Positions 44,677-52,008 of a stretch of DNA of 64,000 nt are shown piece after piece. Each line of letters opens with the position of its first letter. Position 1 is the first letter of the stretch. A program made the position numbers and the translations under genes. The stretch spans positions 27,871-91,870 of the forward strand of contig CAIVQB010000018.1 of assembly GCA_903907925.1 (NCBI GenBank), read 5' to 3'. Under the pieces are notes generated by a model. The model did no database searches, was not told the origin of the DNA, and worked only from the letters and a program-made list of their open reading frames with translations. Source of the DNA: an uncultured Verrucomicrobiota bacterium (GTDB taxonomy: Bacteria > Verrucomicrobiota > Verrucomicrobiia > Limisphaerales > UBA9464).

Positions 44677-45954
44677 ATGCGCCTCCTCCGTTCCCTCTAC
44701 ATTCAGGTCCTGATCGCGATCCTTCTCGGAGCGTGCGTGGGGCATTTCCGGCCGGAGTCTGGCGTCGCGTTGAAGCCGCTGTCCGATGCCTTCCTGAAAT
44801 TGATCAAAGTCCTGACCGCGCCGATTCTGTTCACCACGCTGGTGGCGGGCATCGGCAGTGTCGGGAACTTGCGAAAGGTCGGCCGGGTCGGTCTGAAGGC
44901 ATTGCTGTATTTCGAGGCGGTGACCTCGATCGCCCTCGTCCTGGGACTGGGGGTGGTTAACTGGATTCGCCCCGGCGCGGGACTGCATGCGCGGCCGGAA
45001 AATCTGGACACCGGTCTGGTGCAGGGCTACGCGGCCGCCGCGAAGAAGTTCACCGTCACGGACTTTCTCTTCGGCATCATTCCGGACACGTTTGCCGGGG
45101 CGTTTACTTCCGGCGAAATGCTTCCCGTTCTCTTTCTGGCGCTCCTCGTGGGGATTGCGGTCAGCCGGATGGGTGATCGTGCCCGTCCGATTCTCGAGTT
45201 GGTGCATACAATGGGCGAAGCCTTGATGGGTGTGGTCTCGATGGTCATGCGGGTGGCGCCTCTGGCCGCGTTTGGTGCGATGGCGTTCACCGTGGGCCGG
45301 TTCGGCGTGGCGGGACTGCTATCTTTGGGCAGCCTTCTGGCCTGCGTGTATCTCACCTGCGCGGTTTTTGTGTTCGGGGTTCTGGGATTAATCCTTCGGC
45401 TCAACGGATTCCGGCTCCTGCCGCTGCTGTACTTCCTGCGTGAGGAATTGTTTCTGGTGATTGGAACCTCGTCCTCCGAATCCGCGCTGCCGCGATTGCT
45501 CCAGCGGATGGAGGAACTGGGGTGTTCCCGCGCGGTGGCTGGGCTGGTTCTTCCGGCCGGTTATTCCTTCAATCTGGATGGCACGTGCATCTATCTCACC
45601 ATGGCCGCGGTATTCATCGCGCAGGCGACGGATACCGTGATGTCCTGGGGCTCCCAACTCGCGTTGCTCGGGCTGCTGCTGGTGACGTCGAAGGGTGCGG
45701 CGGCGGTATCGGGCGGTGGGTTCGTGACGCTCTCGGCGACACTTTCAGCAACGGGGACCCTGCCGGTGGCCGGGTTGTCGCTGCTGGTTGGCGTGGATCG
45801 TTTCATGTCCGAAGTGCGGGCGGTCACCAATCTTCTCGGCAATGCCGTGGCGACCCTGGTGATCGCGCGCTGGGAGGGCGCGTTGGACCTGGAAAAAGCG
45901 CGGCCGGTCCGGGGTTCCGGGTCAGACCGAAATCCCCCAGTTAGTGCGCGTTGA
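44677..45954 (+). CDS. Dicarboxylate/amino acid:cation symporter (DAACS/SDF family)
   Basis: 425 residues from the ATG at 44677, about eight membrane segments with two re-entrant loops. Signature segments: LIKVLTAPILFTTLVAGI, the serine-rich HP1 GTSSSESALPRLLQRMEELG, the TM7 LPAGYSFNLDGTCIYL and the HP2/TM8 end RAVTNLLGNAVATLVIARWEG. These define the glutamate/aspartate/C4-dicarboxylate (GltP/DctA) family with the N-x-D-G-T cation site. Substrate (glutamate versus dicarboxylate) cannot be decided. Confidence 0.9.
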   Translation: MRLLRSLYIQVLIAILLGACVGHFRPESGVALKPLSDAFLKLIKVLTAPILFTTLVAGIGSVGNLRKVGRVGLKALLYFEAVTSIALVLGLGVVNWIRPGAGLHARPENLDTGLVQGYAAAAKKFTVTDFLFGIIPDTFAGAFTSGEMLPVLFLALLVGIAVSRMGDRARPILELVHTMGEALMGVVSMVMRVAPLAAFGAMAFTVGRFGVAGLLSLGSLLACVYLTCAVFVFGVLGLILRLNGFRLLPLLYFLREELFLVIGTSSSESALPRLLQRMEELGCSRAVAGLVLPAGYSFNLDGTCIYLTMAAVFIAQATDTVMSWGSQLALLGLLLVTSKGAAAVSGGGFVTLSATLSATGTLPVAGLSLLVGVDRFMSEVRAVTNLLGNAVATLVIARWEGALDLEKARPVRGSGSDRNPPVSAR

Positions 45955-46078
45955 GCCATTCGGTCACTCAGGTTCACGCCAGCGAAGATTCTAAGGGAGG
46001 ACCTTTACTCTTCCTTAACGATTCAGGTGTTTGGGCGACAAACTTCCTTCACGGATCGGTGACACCGTTTCTCCAGCG

Positions 46079-46099
46079 GCAGGATGAAAACCGTCCTGC
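46079..46099 (+). promoter_or_regulatory. Hairpin in the leader of the di-heme protein gene
   Basis: GCAGGA (46079-46084) pairs with TCCTGC (46094-46099) around a nine-base loop, 20 bp before the start of the di-heme protein and upstream of its GAAAGGG ribosome binding site. Too weak for a terminator; possible mRNA leader structure. Confidence 0.35.
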
Positions 46100-46118
46100 T
46101 GAATGAAAGGGAAACGCT

Positions 46119-47381
46119 ATGAAACAACCTTCGATTCTCCTGCTTCCTGCGGTCGTCGTCGCGGTCCTCGGCAGCACTCCGGTCTTCGCGCAGAATGCCA
46201 ATCCGCCGCCGGGAAATCCGCCTCCGCCCCAAAAGCGCGCCGTGCGTCATCAGGGTCCAATGACACCTTCCGCACCGGTGGGCACCCAGGGATTCGGTCT
46301 GCCGCTTGCGGGCCTGACGCGGGCCGAACTGGCGGCCTTCAACGCCGGGCTTGAGGAGTTCGTCAGTGAAGAAACCCCGGAGAGCGGCCTCGGTCCGGTG
46401 TTCAACAATGTCTCCTGCGTGTCGTGCCACTCAGCGCCGTCTCCGGGCGGTTCCAGCGACATTTTCGTGACCCGCTTCGGGCGGATGGTGAACGGGCAGT
46501 TCGATCCCCTGGCCTCGCTGGGTGGATCCCTGTTGCAGCAATTCGCGATCGATCCGGCGGTGCGCGAGGTCGTTCCGCCGGCGGCCAATGTGGTCGCCCA
46601 CCGGGAATCGACCCCGCTGTTCGGAATGGGGCTTCTGGAGGCGATCCCGGATGCCACGCTTCGGCAAAGCGCGGCGCGACCCAAGCCGGATGGCGTCCGC
46701 GGCCGGGCGGCCGAAGTGGACGACGTGGCGACCGGACAGAAGCGGATCGGCCGCCTCGGTTGGAAGGCGCAGCAAGCCACACTGCTGGCATTCGCGGGTG
46801 ACGCCTATCTGAACGAAATGGGCATCACCAGCCGGCTGTTCCCGCATGAAAACGCGCCGAATGGAAACGCCGATCTGCTGGCGCGGTTCGATCATGTGGC
46901 TGATCCCGAGGACCAGGTGGATCCGCTGACGGGCAAGGGTGACATCGATTTGGCGGCCGATTTCATGCGGTTGATCGCCCCCCCGCCCGCGTTGCCGCTC
47001 TCGCCTTCAGCCCGGCAGGGTGAGGCCCTCTTCCAACAGGTCGGCTGCGCGGTCTGCCATACACCCGCGCTGGTCACCGGCCCGTCGCCGGTCCGCGCCC
47101 TGAACCAACAGCCGGTCTGGCTCTATTCCGACCTGCTGTTGCACGACATGGGGTCCCTTGGCGACGGCATCGCCCAAGGGGCCGCGGGTGTCGCCGAAAT
47201 GCGGACGCCGCCCCTCTGGGGTTTGAGGGCCAGCGCGCCGTATCTGCATGACGGTCGTGCCGCCAACGCCGACCAGGCCATTGCGGAACACGACGGTGAA
47301 GCCCGGGTTGCCCGCGACCGATACCTTCGGTTAACGCCGTCACAACGCCGGCAGTTGGCGGATTTCCTCAACAGCCTCTGA
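46119..47381 (+). CDS. Di-heme oxidoredictase-like protein (thiol oxidoreductase, DHOR family)
   Basis: 420 residues with signal peptide (LLLPAVVVAVLGSTPVFA) and a good ribosome binding site (GAAAGGG). Two heme motifs, CVSCHSAPS (near 102) and CAVCHTPAL (near 311), together with FGMGLLEAIPD, GRLGWKAQ and the C-terminal MRTPPLWGLRASAPYLHDGRA place it in the di-heme oxidoreductase (DUF1111) family. These periplasmic proteins are linked to electron transfer and resemble MauG/CcP relatives. Unlinked to obvious partners; matured by the ResB/CcsA system. Confidence 0.88.
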   Translation: MKQPSILLLPAVVVAVLGSTPVFAQNANPPPGNPPPPQKRAVRHQGPMTPSAPVGTQGFGLPLAGLTRAELAAFNAGLEEFVSEETPESGLGPVFNNVSCVSCHSAPSPGGSSDIFVTRFGRMVNGQFDPLASLGGSLLQQFAIDPAVREVVPPAANVVAHRESTPLFGMGLLEAIPDATLRQSAARPKPDGVRGRAAEVDDVATGQKRIGRLGWKAQQATLLAFAGDAYLNEMGITSRLFPHENAPNGNADLLARFDHVADPEDQVDPLTGKGDIDLAADFMRLIAPPPALPLSPSARQGEALFQQVGCAVCHTPALVTGPSPVRALNQQPVWLYSDLLLHDMGSLGDGIAQGAAGVAEMRTPPLWGLRASAPYLHDGRAANADQAIAEHDGEARVARDRYLRLTPSQRRQLADFLNSL

Positions 47382-47418
47382 CGCATCGCGCGTCGGAAGG
47401 CGAAGTGAAGAGCAGCGG

Positions 47419-47443
47419 CGCGGGTCCGTTCAGCGGACCTGCG
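47419..47443. terminator. Possible bidirectional terminator hairpin between convergent genes
   Basis: GGTCCG-TTCAG-CGGACC (47423-47439), extended by four more pairs past one mismatch, spans the end of the serine hydrolase gene and lies 38 bp past the stop of the di-heme protein gene. No T-run follows, so it is only a weak terminator candidate. Confidence 0.3.
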
Positions 47444-48689
47444 CCTGGTACACGAGGGTGTTGAACTGTTCGTACAGGCCAAACTCCGCATTCGGTGTGT
47501 GTTGCGCCCAGATCATCATCACCAGGCGTTCCCGTGGATCGATCGCGCAATAGGCGGTGGTGGCTCCGTTCCAGCCAAAGGTTCCCTGCGATCCGAGCCA
47601 GCCGCTGCGGGCGACATCGGTGCGGATTTCCACTCCCAGTCCGAAACCGTCCGATACCGGATAGATCTTGGTCGGCTTGGCCAGTCCGTTCAATTGGTCC
47701 ATGCGCATCAATTCGACCGTCTTCGGACTGAGCAATCGAACCCCGTCGATCGCGCCGCCGTTCAGCAGGAGATGCGCGAAGCGGATGTAATCGGTAGGGG
47801 TGGAGAACAGACCTCCCGCACCGGAGGGCCACGGCTGCATCCGGGCCGGTGATGGAATCCGGCGCTGCGATCCATCGGGTTGCCGTTCGTCGCGGTCCAC
47901 CTGACGTGAATGTTGGGCGGCGGGGACCTCGAAGGCGGTGTCCTTCATTCGCAGAGGACGGAAAATCCGTTGATCCAGGAAGGTCTCGAACGGTTGTCCC
48001 GAGGCCACTTCGATCACCCGCCCGAGGACGTCGGTCGACACGCCATAAGTCCAGGCCTCGCCCGGCTGATGTCGCAACGGGACATGGGTCAGATACTCCA
48101 CGGCATCGGCCAGGGTGGTGAACGATCGGGCTGTTCGCGTGGGTGTTTCGCTCTTGGGAAGGCCTGCTGGCGGATCAAACGACACCAGGCCGGAGGTGTG
48201 GGTGAGGAGATGCCGGACGGTGATCGGGCGGGCCTGGGGCATGAGCCGGACGGTGCCATCGGGTCCGGTGACCGCCACCGGTGTGGAGGCGAAGCCCGGC
48301 AGATAATCGGACACGGGATTGTTCAGACCCACCCGACCTTCTTCGACGAGCATCAACACCGCGACGGAGGTGACGATTTTCGAGAGGGAGGCGATGGCGA
48401 AGATGTCGTCAGTCCGGATCGGACGCCCCGCATCGTTGGAGGTGCCGGCGGTCTTGGAATAAACCGGCCGCCCGTCGCGGGTCACTACGACGACAAGGCC
48501 CGAGTATTTGTGATCGGCGACCAGGCGGTCGGCGTAGGCGTCGAGGCGCCGCAAACGTTCGGTGGAGAATCCGCCGATCTCGGTGGGCGCGGCGGCGAGT
48601 GAAAAGGCGGTGGTCGCCAGCAGCAGGCCGGACAGGAGCCGACCCTGGGGAAGGGTTCGGCAAAGGTTGGGGAGAATCGGGGATGGCAT
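47430..48689 (-). CDS. Exported serine hydrolase (class C beta-lactamase / DD-peptidase fold)
   Basis: 419 residues from the ATG at 48689, signal peptide LLSGLLLATTAFSLAAA. The nucleophile motif SLSK (Ser101, Lys104) and a Y-x-S type second motif in WTYGVSTD are visible, with HTSG and the FGWNGATTAYCAIDP C-terminal segment replacing the KTG triad. This is the EstB/PBP-like esterase branch of the beta-lactamase family. Substrate may be esters or peptidoglycan-derived peptides rather than antibiotics. Confidence 0.85.
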   Translation of the reverse strand: MPSPILPNLCRTLPQGRLLSGLLLATTAFSLAAAPTEIGGFSTERLRRLDAYADRLVADHKYSGLVVVVTRDGRPVYSKTAGTSNDAGRPIRTDDIFAIASLSKIVTSVAVLMLVEEGRVGLNNPVSDYLPGFASTPVAVTGPDGTVRLMPQARPITVRHLLTHTSGLVSFDPPAGLPKSETPTRTARSFTTLADAVEYLTHVPLRHQPGEAWTYGVSTDVLGRVIEVASGQPFETFLDQRIFRPLRMKDTAFEVPAAQHSRQVDRDERQPDGSQRRIPSPARMQPWPSGAGGLFSTPTDYIRFAHLLLNGGAIDGVRLLSPKTVELMRMDQLNGLAKPTKIYPVSDGFGLGVEIRTDVARSGWLGSQGTFGWNGATTAYCAIDPRERLVMMIWAQHTPNAEFGLYEQFNTLVYQAQVR

Positions 48690-48792
48690 GAGCGCGGAGA
48701 GCCGGGATTTGAATTCGAGCTCAAGATCCCTCGGAAACACCCGATATATCAAGTGTCGTGAGACACTGACCGCCGGTGGTCTGGGAGAAAGA

Positions 48793-48824
48793 CCGGTTCG
48801 GGAAAATGGTTGGACGCCCGATAA
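48793..48824 (+). promoter_or_regulatory. Candidate flagellar promoter of the first flagellin
   Basis: CCGATAA (48818-48824) matches the -10 core of flagellar sigma-28 promoters (GCCGATAA). The sigma-28 -35 box TAAAGTTT is absent at the expected distance; instead CCGGTT (48793-48798) is shared with the second flagellin, where it lies 24 rather than 25 bp before CCCATAA. Both -10 candidates end 13 or 12 bases before the first leader hairpin. Confidence 0.4.
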
Positions 48825-48837
48825 AAATGTCTGACCC

Positions 48838-48899
48838 GCAGCATGGACGCTGCGCAAATCAACGCCTCCGAAAACCGGAGGCAACTCATGGATGGAGTT
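48838..48899 (+). promoter_or_regulatory. Three-hairpin leader of flagellin 1, candidate CsrA-binding element
   Basis: Three adjacent hairpins: GCAGC-ATGGAC-GCTGC (48838-48853), GCCTCCG-AAAAC-CGGAGGC (48864-48882) and AACTC-ATGGATG-GAGTT (48883-48899). The first and third expose GGA in the loop, as CsrA sites do; the GGA triplets start 45 nt apart (48845 and 48890). The second stem buries CGGAGG, the best Shine-Dalgarno for the ATG at 48888; the third covers both possible start codons. The same layout recurs before flagellin 2. Confidence 0.6.
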
Positions 48900-49703
48900 A
48901 TGGTCGTTAATACAAATACCTCAGCGCAGACGGGTGCCCGTCTTCTGAACGAATCGTCGGCAATGCTGGCCAAATCACTGGCCCGCCTGTCGTCTGGATC
49001 CAGGTTGAGCTCGCCGGAGGATGATGCGGCGGGAACTGCGGTCTCGTTCCGGTTCGATGCACAGATCAATCGTGTCGGTGCCGCCAAGACCAATCTGGTC
49101 AATGCGGTATCCTTCAGCCAAACCCAGGACGGCTTTCTGACCAAGGTCGCCACCGCCCTGGATCGTATGAGCGAATTGACGGTCCTTGCCCAGGACGTCA
49201 CCAAGACAGACGCCGACCGGGGTCTGTACAACACCGAGTTCCAGAAACTCGCGAGCTATGTCAACGATTTGGGGACCAAGGACTTCAACGGCGTGAGCCT
49301 CTTCAACAGCTCGAGCTTGGCCGTCACCACTGACGGTGAGTCCCACACGGTCAGCCTCGCGGGGATCAATCTGGGTGCCTCGGCCTATACGACGGCGACG
49401 GGTTCGGCGATCGACACGACCGCTCATGCCGACACGGCCCTGACCAACATCAAGGCTGCGATCACGCAGGTGGCGACCGACCGGGCGACCGTCGGTGCCA
49501 ATGTGTCGGTGCTCAACTCCTACAGCTCCCAGATGGGAGTCTTGAAGGACAATCTCTCGTCTGCCAACAGCCGCATCAAGGATGTGGATGTGGCCGAGGA
49601 AAGTACGCAGTACGCCCGTTACAACATCCTGGTCCAATCCGGGACCGCGATGCTCGCGCAGGCGAACTCGCTGCCGCAGTCGGCCTTGAAGCTCTTGGGC
49701 TGA
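48888..49703 (+). CDS. fliC: Flagellin 1
   Basis: Flagellin of 267 residues if it starts at the ATG at 48900 (MVVNTNTS), or 271 from the ATG at 48888, which has the better Shine-Dalgarno (CGGAGG, six bases away). The D0/D1 N-terminal coiled coil carries the conserved [27 protein letters not shown], and the C-terminus [43 protein letters not shown] is the usual export/polymerisation end. There is almost no variable D2/D3 part, so the filament surface is minimal. About 70 percent of residues match flagellin 2, so the genes arose by tandem duplication. Expression is probably controlled by the leader hairpins and CsrA/FliW. Confidence 0.93.
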   Translation: [271 protein letters not shown]

Positions 49704-49724
49704 GAGGTGGTTTGATTCGTCCCG

Positions 49725-49755
49725 GGCGGGCTCCGGTCAAGGAGCGGGGTCCGCC
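49725..49755 (+). promoter_or_regulatory. Extra hairpin with CAAGGAG loop between the flagellin genes
   Basis: An 11-bp stem including two G-U pairs (49725-49735 with 49745-49755) presents the nine-base loop GTCAAGGAG, which contains the CsrA-type core CAAGGA. It sits 22 bp past the flagellin 1 stop. No T-run follows, so it is not a standard terminator; it may stop or stabilise the transcript, or titrate CsrA. Confidence 0.4.
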
Positions 49756-49836
49756 TAGACGGGGGAAGAGTGGGAAACAATTTGCCAGGCCGGGTCGATG
49801 GATCCGGCTGGTTTGGAGGCCGGCTGCCATTTCGTG

Positions 49837-49867
49837 CCGGTTGGGTTCAAACAGGTGGCACCCATAA
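49837..49867 (+). promoter_or_regulatory. Candidate flagellar promoter of the second flagellin
   Basis: CCGGTTGGG (49837-49845) and CCCATAA (49861-49867) match the pair of words at 48793-48824 before flagellin 1, with nearly the same spacing. CCCATAA differs from the sigma-28 -10 core CCGATAA by one base. The weak -35 makes the sigma factor uncertain. Confidence 0.35.
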
Positions 49868-49879
49868 CAAGTCCGCCGC

Positions 49880-49941
49880 ACGGCAGGGATGCCGTGGCAA
49901 TAACACAAACCCCGGAAACGGGGTGACTCAAGGAAGGAGTC
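49880..49941 (+). promoter_or_regulatory. Three-hairpin leader of flagellin 2, candidate CsrA-binding element
   Basis: Hairpins ACGGCA-GGGA-TGCCGT (49880-49895), ACCCCG-GAAA-CGGGGT (49909-49924) and GACTC-AAGGAAG-GAGTC (49925-49941). The first contains CAGGGATG, a full match to the CsrA consensus CARGGAUG; the third contains CAAGGA and covers the Shine-Dalgarno GGAAGGAG. GGA triplets start at 49887 and 49932, again exactly 45 nt apart as in flagellin 1. The third stem differs from that of flagellin 1 at its outer pair by a compensated change (A-T to G-C). Confidence 0.65.
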
Positions 49942-49947
49942 GTTCGT

Positions 49948-50751
49948 ATGGTCATCAACACTAACACCGCAGCCAGTAACGGAGCCCGTCTGCTCGCCGA
50001 TTCGTCGAGCATGTTGGCAAAATCCCTGGCTCGGTTGTCGTCCGGTTCGAAGATTGGTTCGCCGGAGGATGATGCCGCGGGATCGGCGGTTTCTCTGCGC
50101 TTTGACGCGCAGATCAACCGCACTGCCGCCGCCAACACCAATGTGACCAACGCGGTGTCGTTCAGCCAGACCCAGGATGGATTCATGGGTAAGGTCGCGA
50201 CCGCGCTGGATCGCATGTCAGAGTTGTCCGTTCTCTCGCAGGACGTGACCAAGACCGACAGTGACCGCAGCCTGTACAACACAGAGTTCGGCAAACTGGG
50301 CACCTACATCAATGACCTTGCCACCAAGGACTTCAACGGTGTCAGCCTGTTCAGCAGCTCCGCCCTCAACGTGACCACGGACAGCGATGCCCACACGGTC
50401 TCCATGACCGGCATCAACCTCGGTGCCTCGACCTACACCACCGCGACCAGTTCCTCGGTGGATACGGTGGCCCACGCCTCCACGGCGTTGACCAACGTCA
50501 AGGCCGCGATCACCCAGCTCGCTACCGATCGCTCGACGGTCGGCGCCAACGTGTCCGTCCTCCAATCCTACAGCTCCCAACTCGGCGTGCTGAAGGACAA
50601 CCTCGGTGCCGCGAACAGCCGCATCAAGGACGTGGACGTTGCGCAGGAAAGCACGCAGTACGCCCGCTACAACATCCTGGTCCAGTCCGGTACCGCGATG
50701 TTGGCGCAGGCGAACTCGCTCCCGCAGTCCGCGCTTCGCCTCTTGGGCTGA
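49948..50751 (+). CDS. fliC: Flagellin 2
   Basis: 267 residues with a strong ribosome binding site (GGAAGGAG, eight bases before ATG). [15 protein letters not shown] and [27 protein letters not shown] form the N-terminal domain; the C-terminus [23 protein letters not shown] and [10 protein letters not shown] matches flagellin 1. Like flagellin 1 it lacks a sizeable D2/D3 insertion. The Ser/Thr-rich middle (about 125-185, [19 protein letters not shown]) offers candidate O-glycosylation sites, of interest because a giant glycosyltransferase is encoded 9 kb away. A strong terminator follows, so the gene is probably monocistronic. Confidence 0.95.
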   Translation: [267 protein letters not shown]

Positions 50752-50777
50752 GACTGGACGGTGAGTCGGTTTCAAAG

Positions 50778-50823
50778 AATCTGGGCGGTCGAAAGGCCGC
50801 CCAGATTCTCCTTTTTCTTTTTG
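50778..50823 (+). terminator. Strong intrinsic terminator after flagellin 2
   Basis: A 13-bp stem with one G-T or mismatched pair (50778-50790 with 50795-50807) encloses a GAAA tetraloop and is followed by a T-rich tract, CTCCTTTTTCTTTTT. It ends the flagellin 2 transcript. Confidence 0.93.
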
Positions 50824-50826
50824 TTC

Positions 50827-50854
50827 TCAAGTTCCAACGGGCACCTGCCGATGC
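50827..50854 (+). promoter_or_regulatory. Candidate sigma-28 promoter of the hook-associated operon
   Basis: TCAAGTTC (50827-50834), a 12-bp spacer and GCCGATGC (50847-50854) resemble the flagellar promoter TAAAGTTT-N11-GCCGATAA with two mismatches in each box. Transcription would start just ahead of the GGATGG ribosome binding site of the gene at 50867, giving a very short leader. Confidence 0.35.
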
Positions 50855-50866
50855 ATCGGATGGACT

Positions 50867-52003
50867 ATGAGTAATCTGGGTGTTGCCGGCCTCGCCTCGG
50901 GATTTGACTGGAAATCCTTGGTCTCGCAGCTCGCCGACGTCGATCGCGCCCCAGAGCGGGTGCTGCAGAACGATCAAAACAAGATCTACCAGCAGAACAA
51001 CGCCTACGCGGGAATCCAGACCGAACTGACCGTCCTAAAAAGCCGGATCACGACGCTGCAGTCGACCGACCTCTACCAATCCCGACAAACATCGGTTTCG
51101 GACACCACGGTCGGTCAAGCCACGGCGGCGGCCGGAACCGGAGTCGGCAACTACGGGTTCAACATCGCCAAGCTCAACAGTCAGATCGAAAGCTCCGAAT
51201 CGCGCACCGGACTTTCCGCCAATGATCTTCGGGATACCCGGCAGCAAAAGCTCGAGGAGTTGGGAAAACTGGTGAACTTTGATTCGTCCACCGGGACCAG
51301 CGGAGGCGTCAACATCAGTGTCGGCGGTGTGGCGCTCGTCACCGAGAACGTGGTTTCCGACCGGTTGCAGACTTACGATCCGGGCTCGGGTGCGCTGATG
51401 CTCCGCGCTCAATCCGCCGGGACGGCCCTGAACCCCACTTCCGGTAGTCTCGCCGGAACCATTGCCGCCCGCGACGGCGGCGTGGCGCAGCTTCAGTCGT
51501 CGATCAACACCCTGGCGGGGACCCTGATTCAGCAGGTCAATTTGCTGCACGGGCCCGGTTACGGTCTCAATGGCAGCTCCGGCACTCCGTTTTTCACCGG
51601 ATCCGGATCGGGCGACATTCAGGTGAGCAGTACGTTGATGGCGGATCCGTCCCTCCTTCAAGCCGCCGGGGCTCCCGGTGCGGCCGGCGACAACCAGGTG
51701 GCCCGCGGCATCGCCACGCTGGCCGATCAGACCCAGGGTGCCCTCGGCGGAATCACCTTCGGCCAGAGTTATTCCACCACCGTCGGCGCCGTCGGCAGCT
51801 CACTCGCATCGGTCACGCAAAGCCTGGCTGATCAAAAATCCGTCGAAAGCCTCCTGGGTCAGCAGCGCAGCTCGGTGAGCGGCGTTTCGATGGATGAAGA
51901 GTTGTCGGATCTCACCCGCTTTCAAAAGGCGTATGAGGCGTCGGCGCGGTTGATGTCGACCGTCAACTCCATGCTCGACACCGTCGTCCATCTTGGCCTC
52001 TGA
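50867..52003 (+). CDS. Chimeric hook-associated protein: FliD-like N-terminus fused to FlgK-like C-terminus
   Basis: 378 residues. Residues 1-105 look like the FliD (HAP2 cap) N-terminus: GVAGLASGFDWKSLVSQLADVDRAPERVL, a coiled segment, then SDTTVGQATAAAGTGVGNYGFNI. From about residue 108 the protein is FlgK-like (HAP1): SANDLRDTRQQKLEELGKLV, VNISVGGVALVTENV, LIQQVNLLHGPGYGLNGSSGTPFF and the FlgK C-terminal helix MDEELSDLTRFQKAYEASARLMSTVNSMLDT. The standard FlgK N-terminus (about 200 residues beginning with the ASSAL/NIANxxTPGYSR pattern) is missing, and so is the rest of FliD. It precedes flgL by 5 bp, the usual flgK position. It may be a real hybrid junction protein or the product of an in-frame deletion. 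Confidence 0.8.
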   Translation: MSNLGVAGLASGFDWKSLVSQLADVDRAPERVLQNDQNKIYQQNNAYAGIQTELTVLKSRITTLQSTDLYQSRQTSVSDTTVGQATAAAGTGVGNYGFNIAKLNSQIESSESRTGLSANDLRDTRQQKLEELGKLVNFDSSTGTSGGVNISVGGVALVTENVVSDRLQTYDPGSGALMLRAQSAGTALNPTSGSLAGTIAARDGGVAQLQSSINTLAGTLIQQVNLLHGPGYGLNGSSGTPFFTGSGSGDIQVSSTLMADPSLLQAAGAPGAAGDNQVARGIATLADQTQGALGGITFGQSYSTTVGAVGSSLASVTQSLADQKSVESLLGQQRSSVSGVSMDEELSDLTRFQKAYEASARLMSTVNSMLDTVVHLGL

Positions 52004-52008
52004 GAATC

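Noticed and set aside
49857..49862. TGGCAC as part of a sigma-54 promoter of flagellin 2
   Set aside because: The -12 element TTGC is missing at the required distance.
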